NCBI GenBank assembly: GCA_031308135.1
Contig: JAHLJT010003656.1
Location: 54,492,827-54,556,826 of the forward strand
DNA: 64,000 bases
Source: Acheta domesticus
Lineage: Eukaryota > Arthropoda > Insecta > Orthoptera > Gryllidae
Direction: 5' to 3'
This document shows positions 58,440 to 64,000 of the stretch, in pieces. Under the pieces are notes generated by a model. It was not told where the DNA came from, did not search any database, and was given only the letters and a program-made list of their open reading frames with translations. Both the position numbers and the translations under genes were made by a program. How positions within the stretch are numbered: the first letter of the stretch is position 1; each line of letters opens with the position of its first letter.

Positions 58440-58725
58440 GCCTCTCCCTTCGCCAAACGGAGCGGACGACGGGAAGGAAAAGCGAGCAACGGGCCGGAGC
58501 CAGCCAGGGGGTGCCGGGGGGAGGAGGAGGAGGAGGGGGCGGGAGAGCGCAGCTGCGGATTGCGCCGATAAGCGATTGGGCGGCGGGGGCGGGGAAGGGG
58601 AAGGGGCGAGCGGGCGGCGGGTCGAGGCTGCACCGCCCTCAAGGCGCCAGCTGACGTCTCTGCCGCCCCCGCCCCGCCCCGCCCCGCCCCACCCGCACAG
58701 CCCCGCTCCGGACTTCGTCGCCGCT
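58440..58725. other. GC-rich island with purine and CCCCGC tracts
   Basis: GGGGGAGGAGGAGG and CCCCGCCCCG runs (58527-58540, 58663-58690). It resembles a GC-box promoter. The 167-codon + frame across it starts at TTG with no internal ATG, so it is not called. Confidence 0.4.
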
Positions 58726-58904
58726 GATCCCAGTGAAGACGTTGTTCAGTATTCTACTTTGAGGAACAGTGGCAAGGAACAATCAGATACAAAGATTTTC
58801 CGAAAAGTTACATGAAAATTGTAATTTGCTATTTTGAATCTGAAAAGAAAAAGATTTTTATGTGTTAGGGGCGATTTGAGTTTTGACGTATTTTAACAAT
58901 TTTT

Positions 58905-58952
58905 TGTTTTTTGTTTTTTGTTTTTTTTTTAGTTTTTTGTTGTTTTTTGTTT
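58905..58952. repeat. T-rich (GTTTTTT)n tract
   Basis: Low-complexity GTTTTT units. Similar to the tract at 63146-63208. Confidence 0.85.
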
Positions 58953-60450
58953 GCATCCACGTTCATGTTAATATTGACAGTATTCATTTTAATACAAATA
59001 TATGTTGCTTAGTAAATCTACTGGAGATAATAGATTTACCGACTCGTAATCAGAAAGCAGAAACCTCGTACTAATTTCATTGACCGCAACTTCATGTTAA
59101 ATCCATTGACCTTACCATTTAGGCATCTTTGTTCTCAAACTAGACTTTTGTACGTCCAAGGATGACACATTGCCGTTCTTTGTGAACAAGATGAGGTTTG
59201 CCCTTGTGATGAGACAGATAGGACCGGCAAAAAAAGAACAAAGGTCGATTGGATCTAGATCACTTCAATATGTGATATTTAACAAACATCACTGAGCTGC
59301 TAAAAATCGAGGTTGTCCTTCGCGAATTTGTGTGAATGTCTCTTTTGGTAATAGATATCACCAACTGTATGAAATTTTGTCAACTGAACAAATTCTGAAA
59401 TATCCCGTTGTCAAGCGACTTTCTTTGGAATTGCCTATTGTATGAGAATCCATTTATTTATTTACCTCTGACATGTAATCCCTTTACTATTTTCCTGTGG
59501 GTCACCTGAATATTAATGCATACGAAAGATTGTCAATGGAGCTCCTCTCAAGATGCACACTTCCCCGTGCATGCATAATTCTCAAGACTGCCAACTATGT
59601 CAACAATCTTGTAATTTTTGAATGATAAGCATGTTAGATATTTATATTATTCCATTGAGCTCAAAAGTGAGCTGAAAAATTAGTAGTGATGGAGGCCTTT
59701 GGCCCATTCTATATCAGCAGTAATTGAGTAAAACATTATTCGCTTTTCAGGGAGACTAATTTTTTAAACATTACGTACTTTGTTTGGTTACCTATTACTC
59801 ACAAATTTGATCACTCTTATCAGCATCTTAAGTCAGTTATTCTTTTTCTGGTGAAGTAAAAATCGAACAACATTGAGAGATTTAAATTATGAAATTAAGT
59901 GTGACACTGTACAGACGGCAGGATTACAATTTTTTAACTTCATGTGTACAAATTACGCACAAAAATGTAACTCTCTTGTAATTTCTAATTGATTTGTGTT
60001 GAACGAGTTGGTCATTACTGCAGTCATGATATAGGGCCTATTTTTAGATTTGTACTAGTAATTTTTTTGTCGCGCACCAATATAACGTCAGCATATGTGA
60101 CTCCTGCCGGATAATGTGTTTTCTGCGTTTCAGCGCGGAATTCACATGATTATGAATAATTCTTATTAATGTTTAACTGCCTGTGTGAAAGCAAGAAACC
60201 AGCGTGTTGAGCGCTCTTCCTACGCACATCATGAGAATTTCCAAAACTATGAATTTCCAAAAAGTCTTTAATCAGACGAATATCTTCCAAAAATTCGGGT
60301 AAATATCTGTTTCCTGATGAATAGTCTATCTGATAAGCGTGCATGTTGTTAATATTAAACGACCTATGTATATAAGGACGAATAGGTTAATGAGTGAACA
60401 GTTGACGTTGTCACTTATCTTTCGTTCCCATCCAACTATTTTCTGCTCTG
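58953..60450. other. AT-rich, no gene supported
   Basis: No coding or repeat structure recognised. Confidence 0.45.
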
Positions 60451-60726
60451 ATGGAGCAAATCTTGACTAGCGAAGCTTCAGTGTCCTTATTGACTCGCCT
60501 AACTGCATGTCTCCGATGTGGGCAGCAAATTTCAACGCACAGTGAAAAGGTTTCACTTGGTTTCGCTGAGTACAACGATTTAGAAAGCATGGAGGAGCAA
60601 ACGATTCAAACTGTTGTTTTGATGGCAAAACCCACATATTCTTTTTATTACATACAATTAATTCCCTGTACTCTCTCGAAAAGTGGCCAAGAACTCTCGG
60701 AAATGTGTACGTATGTGCTCAGCTAA
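60451..60726 (+). CDS. Hypothetical 91-codon frame, weak
   Basis: It opens with ATG, ends with TAA and lies in sequence of ordinary composition, so its openness is not due to GC bias. It encodes a mixed-composition peptide (SVSLLTRLTACLRCGQQIST ...). There is no recognised motif, no clear promoter and no conserved context. A chance frame is the more likely reading. Confidence 0.12.
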   Translation: MEQILTSEASVSLLTRLTACLRCGQQISTHSEKVSLGFAEYNDLESMEEQTIQTVVLMAKPTYSFYYIQLIPCTLSKSGQELSEMCTYVLS

Positions 60727-61337
60727 TCGGCACCCACATGTGAATTGAGAGAGAAGGTTGAATTTAAGGAAGTTCAAAACTCCTAACAAACGAATGGTTC
60801 CAATAATATACAATTCAGGGATGATATTGTCGATAAGAATCATGACAGCTATAAAAAGGAATGATAGTAGAATGTTTCCCTTAAAAAAACTGCAATATAC
60901 GGATTTATAAAGGTGAGGGGTCCTGGTTACTAAAAATTTCTGGGTATGATAAATTAATTTAAATATTGATTATTCATACTTTATTGAGAACTTTTCATAA
61001 TTGGAGAGCCGCTACGAGAAATGCATTGGTACTGCCGCTTCCTCTCTCACATCCGCCATCATATTCCTTTCCACCAACAATTCCGTCAAAAATTGCCACA
61101 TCACTGACGCGATCCGCCATTCCTGCTATCTCCGCCGCTAACTCTGTTTCCACGGCCTCCGCCATCATTAACACCGCCACTCTGCCATCCAGACGCTGTC
61201 AAGTACATCAGGAACACACCCTGAGGGATGGCCGCCTCTTCCTGGTTTGGTCTCTCTCGCAACGGAGGTCACAGCGAACGCTTCCGTAATGCGCAATGAG
61301 CATTGGATGGGAGAGGCGTGTCTCAGGAAGTAATGTC
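60727..61337. other. No gene supported; CCGCCAT-rich patch
   Basis: TCCGCCAT/CCGCCA repeats at 61045-61200 give a low-complexity C/T-rich segment like that at 20896-21177. Confidence 0.45.
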
Positions 61338-61742
61338 TAGTGCGGGGTTTCCCAGCCTTTATCCTACATCGACCCCTTTTAAAAGAATGATTTGCTTTAT
61401 CGATCCCTTAAACTTTTTTGTATAATATACAGCATGCAAATTAATCATGTCTCAATAATTGTACATAAATGACGTAAAAATTATTTTACAAAGAATAAAA
61501 ACAAAAGTTTTAGAAAACCGTTTATTAGTTTCATGTTTTAATATAGTTTGTACTATTATACTTTTCAATTTTTAGAAAAACAAAGAATGATTACATTTTT
61601 GAACCTTTAATGAGAAAACAATTAACAATTTATTTATATTTGTTTTCAATCAATAGGATCTTGATTCTAGGCATATTCGTTTATCGACTCCTTATCGTCA
61701 TTGACCCGTTTAAAATTGCATCGACCTCGTTGGGTAACACTG
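61338..61742. mobile_element. Candidate hAT-like element
   Basis: The left end TAGTGCGGGGTTTCCCAGCC followed by CATCGACCCCTTTTAAAA resembles the reverse-complemented right end CAGTGTTACCCAACGAGGTC-GATGCAATTTTAAACGGGTC. The (C/T)AGTG...CCCA start is hAT-like. The 8-base flanks do not match, so boundaries are uncertain. Confidence 0.4.
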
Positions 61743-61947
61743 GTCGAGTACATCCACCTTACACAAGTCAGGCCCGTTCGATCGTTCAATTCCATCGATT
61801 TGTGGTACGCAAAGGCAGCTCAAGGCAGGTTATCTCTGAGTTCTCTCGATTCTCCCGCATCGTCATCATTTCTCCACCTTCATACACGTCATCAGTATTC
61901 TATCAACTATTCCTCAGACTTCATTCATGAGCCTGAATGACCTGAGT

Positions 61948-62446
61948 TTTGATTGAGTGATTTCGGGCGTGTCAACTGCTAAGGGAGGCAGTGGCGACCT
62001 TCCCCTAATAGATGGTGAGACCCGGACGGATAAGCGCCGACCCACCTGTCGGTTAGAGGGGATTTTCCCCAATCAGATATATCGCACTAGCATGGCACAG
62101 CCCCTGGCAGGAGAAGCTCTAAGTTCCCGACGGTCTCCCGGCTTGTGTGGGAATGAAGTGAATACGAAAGTAAGTGTGTGTATGTAAGGTGTGAGGACAG
62201 GACGGGAAGAGGAAGTAAAGATCGCGTGCGGTCCTCCGTCCGCTTGTTAGGGCACTGCTCCGGCATTCGCCGGGTGTTGATGGGAGAAACCACGGAAAAC
62301 TACCGATCAGAACAGCCGGCCGCTAGAATTCTCCTCCAATCAGCGCCTTAACTCACCATAGCTATATAGCTAGTCCACCGTCTGGATTTGAACCCCAGGA
62401 CCTCCCGGTCAGAGGCATCAGTTGCTGCCCTGAGCCACCTGTGCCG
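61948..62446 (-). mobile_element. SINE, full-length copy with small internal deletion
   Basis: Minus sense begins near 62446 (GGCACAGGTGGCTCAGGGCA). It has a textbook B-box GGTTCAAATCC (62383-62393), the common body, and ends AGTTGACACGCCCGAAATCA with an (AATC)-like tail near 61948. About 45 bases around the usual CACTTACGGGACTAATGACC segment are missing. Confidence 0.88.
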
Positions 62447-62725
62447 GCGTGTCGACGCAACTGAAGGCACCGCCCGCTGTGGCCAGCGCCGCGGCGCTCG
62501 GGCGCCGCGCTGCGTCTAGCGGGGGCGCGTTCGTTCCGGCGGCGGCGCGCGGCGCGGCGCGGCGCTGCGCGGCGCCTAACGGTGGCGCGGGGTTCAGCGA
62601 CCGGCGGCGCCCTCCCTCGCCCGACGCGCCGGTCCCCTTCACCTTCCGCCACCCCCACCCCACCCCCACCCCACTACACCCCGGACACACCGGCGCGGCG
62701 CGGCTCCTCAAAGACCGAGGGACCC
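62447..62725. other. Very CpG-rich island
   Basis: GCGGCGCGCGGCGCGGCGCG-type sequence (62538-62560) followed by CCACCCC repeats. Promoter-like composition; no exon chosen. Confidence 0.4.
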
Positions 62726-63145
62726 GGTCCAGAGCGCGCTCTGCTCTCCCAAAGAACTATAGTGCTATTTTCCTAACTCTGCCCCTCAAGCCCCATTGGC
62801 CGCGATGGAATATCACACGGCATTTCGCGATTGCAAGCACTGCTTGATACGGTCGCGATCATGCGATAGTTGGCTGCACGACTGAGAACGTAGCGAAATA
62901 CCGTGACATATTCCATCGTGAAGACGGGCCTTCAGGGGAAGTTCCGTCTCGCAGTATACTCCGAATCGCAGTATACTCCCAACCCCTGTTAGGCGGCCGC
63001 ATTGACGGCCAACACCAACAATTGTAATGCAATTGTGCAAAGGCGTTCATTGCATTAAGAAATATGATGATGTGCCATGTTACTACCGAGGGTTATAAAT
63101 GGAAAATGGGATCGCAATGAAGCGTTGTCCGAAATTGCATATGTA

Positions 63146-63208
63146 CTGTTTTTTTTTGTTTTTTGTTTGTTTTTTTTTTGTTTTTTTTTTGTTTTTGTTT
63201 TTTCAACC
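63146..63208. repeat. T-rich (GTTTTTT)n tract
   Basis: Low-complexity T runs broken by single G. Confidence 0.9.
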
Positions 63209-63234
63209 TTTCAAACCTTAACCCGAAATTATGA

Positions 63235-63880
63235 TAAAAATGTCTTCTGACGTCTTCAAACTAGTGGTGCTACAACAGTACATACTTTCTCGCCTTACTT
63301 CTAACTTTTGCAATATTCGAAAATTCAGAGAGTTCAATGAAAATATGACGTGAGCCATATAATAAGCATACTATCGAGAAACAAATTTAAAGAAGACAAT
63401 TCGAAGACGCTTTTGAGAAAATCTTAATTTTAAAATTGTATTTATTTCATCCAAAATTACTAAAAAATCACTCATACTTTCACAAAAATATTGAGCACGG
63501 TCTCTTTTAATAACATAATTTTGAAGACCAAATTTTATTAAGAAATATCTCTATTTTTAATATTGTAGTTGTAGGAAGATGCCGAAAAAAACGTTTTGCC
63601 TTTCGCCTTGAGTTTTCGAAAACTCAGAGAATTTAACAAAAATAGACTCTGGGCCATTTTAAAAGCCTAATTTTCTCTACCTGGCACTGAGAAGAAAATT
63701 TAAAGAAAAAAATTGAAGTCTCTTTTAGAAAATTTTGAAAATGTTGAGACTTTATGTAAAGTACCCTAAAACTAAAAATAACCACTTCATATCCAAAGGT
63801 CCTCTACATCAGCCAAGTCAATTACAGAATGTCATTTTTGGTGAAAATCTTGCCAGTAGTTTTGTCGCTAGCGTTATTCA
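63235..63880. repeat. Dispersed repeat, copy 2, internally duplicated
   Basis: It shares an ordered series of phrases with 52250-52570 (GATGCCGAAAAAAACGTTTT; CATCAGCCAAGTCAATTACA; TTTTTGGTGAAAATCTTGCC; CGCTAGCGTT near 63868). Internally, about 63300-63430 and 63600-63735 are diverged copies of one unit (ATTCGAAAATTCAGAGAGTT against TTTTCGAAAACTCAGAGAAT). Confidence 0.65.
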
Positions 63881-64000
63881 TAAACGGGCCGGTGAATGGG
63901 CAGGCGAACGAATGGGCATACTGCCTTAAATCAATTTTTCGGTATCAGTGGATCCATCACATAATGTGGATCCTAACTCCACACAAATTAGAGGAACATA
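63881..64000. other. Window end, no feature seen
   Basis: Ordinary sequence. A GGCAGGCGAACGAATGGGCA phrase (63899-63918) has no partner in the window. Confidence 0.4.

Noticed and set aside
58312..58815. 167-codon + frame
   Set aside because: The start is TTG with no internal ATG. Most of its length is G/C low complexity; only the ends look protein-like, which is not enough.
1..64000. Prokaryotic features (operons, CRISPR, IS elements) or viral genome
   Set aside because: Signal-peptide exon with splice donor, SINEs, microsatellites and non-LTR elements show eukaryotic DNA; no regularly spaced direct repeats of CRISPR type are present.

Overview
This is eukaryotic, almost certainly insect, nuclear DNA. 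The background is AT-rich and gene-poor, with isolated GC/CpG-rich islands, microsatellites and many decayed mobile elements. The mix of a Dong/R4-clade retrotransposon, a Crypton relic, a mariner derivative, hAT-like and 9-bp-TSD non-autonomous elements and a tRNA-derived SINE fits a large repeat-rich insect genome (a polyneopteran such as a cockroach, termite or orthopteran is possible, but the sequence alone does not settle it).

Host-gene evidence is sparse. At the left edge (203-370, +) is a short GC-rich, Cys-containing reading frame that looks like the terminal coding exon of a gene entering from the left, followed by tandem AATAAA signals and a GT-rich element. The best host-gene evidence is at 24470-25330: a CpG island with TATA box, initiator-like site, strong ATG context, a signal-peptide-coding first exon (25123-25256) and a GTAAG splice donor. 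The following exons were not found, so much of 25.3-64 kb may be its intron or intergenic DNA.

The mobile-element record is rich. 1236-2085 (-) is a broken Crypton-type tyrosine recombinase. 3111-8088 holds two Dong/R4-clade non-LTR retrotransposons in head-to-tail order on the minus strand (one about 4.2 kb with RT and restriction-like endonuclease, one 0.7-kb 5'-truncated copy). Each junction is a TTA/TAA microsatellite, as expected for a TAA-targeting element. 10400-11115 (+) is a multiply broken copy of an uncharacterised repeated arthropod protein family. 12770-12980 is an internally deleted mariner that keeps both inverted repeats and the transposase C-terminus. 14036-14516 has perfect 29-bp inverted repeats and a 9-bp target duplication. 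15944-16130 is an old R4/Dong RT fragment. 17220-17895, 34179-34331 and 54294-54798 are further inverted-repeat elements, the last a clear hAT.

A SINE of about 550 bp with tRNA-like head and (AATC)n tail is present as at least nine full or partial copies (11.2, 21.2, 30.9, 36.0, 38.8, 39.8, 50.1, 52.6, 53.6-54.1 and 62.0 kb). Two of these lie inside separate copies of a CATCGATG-rich hAT-like element. The remaining long stretches (8.1-9.3, 13-14, 18-19.6, 21.4-24.4, 25.3-30.9, 44-49.7, 59-61 kb) contain no gene I can support.
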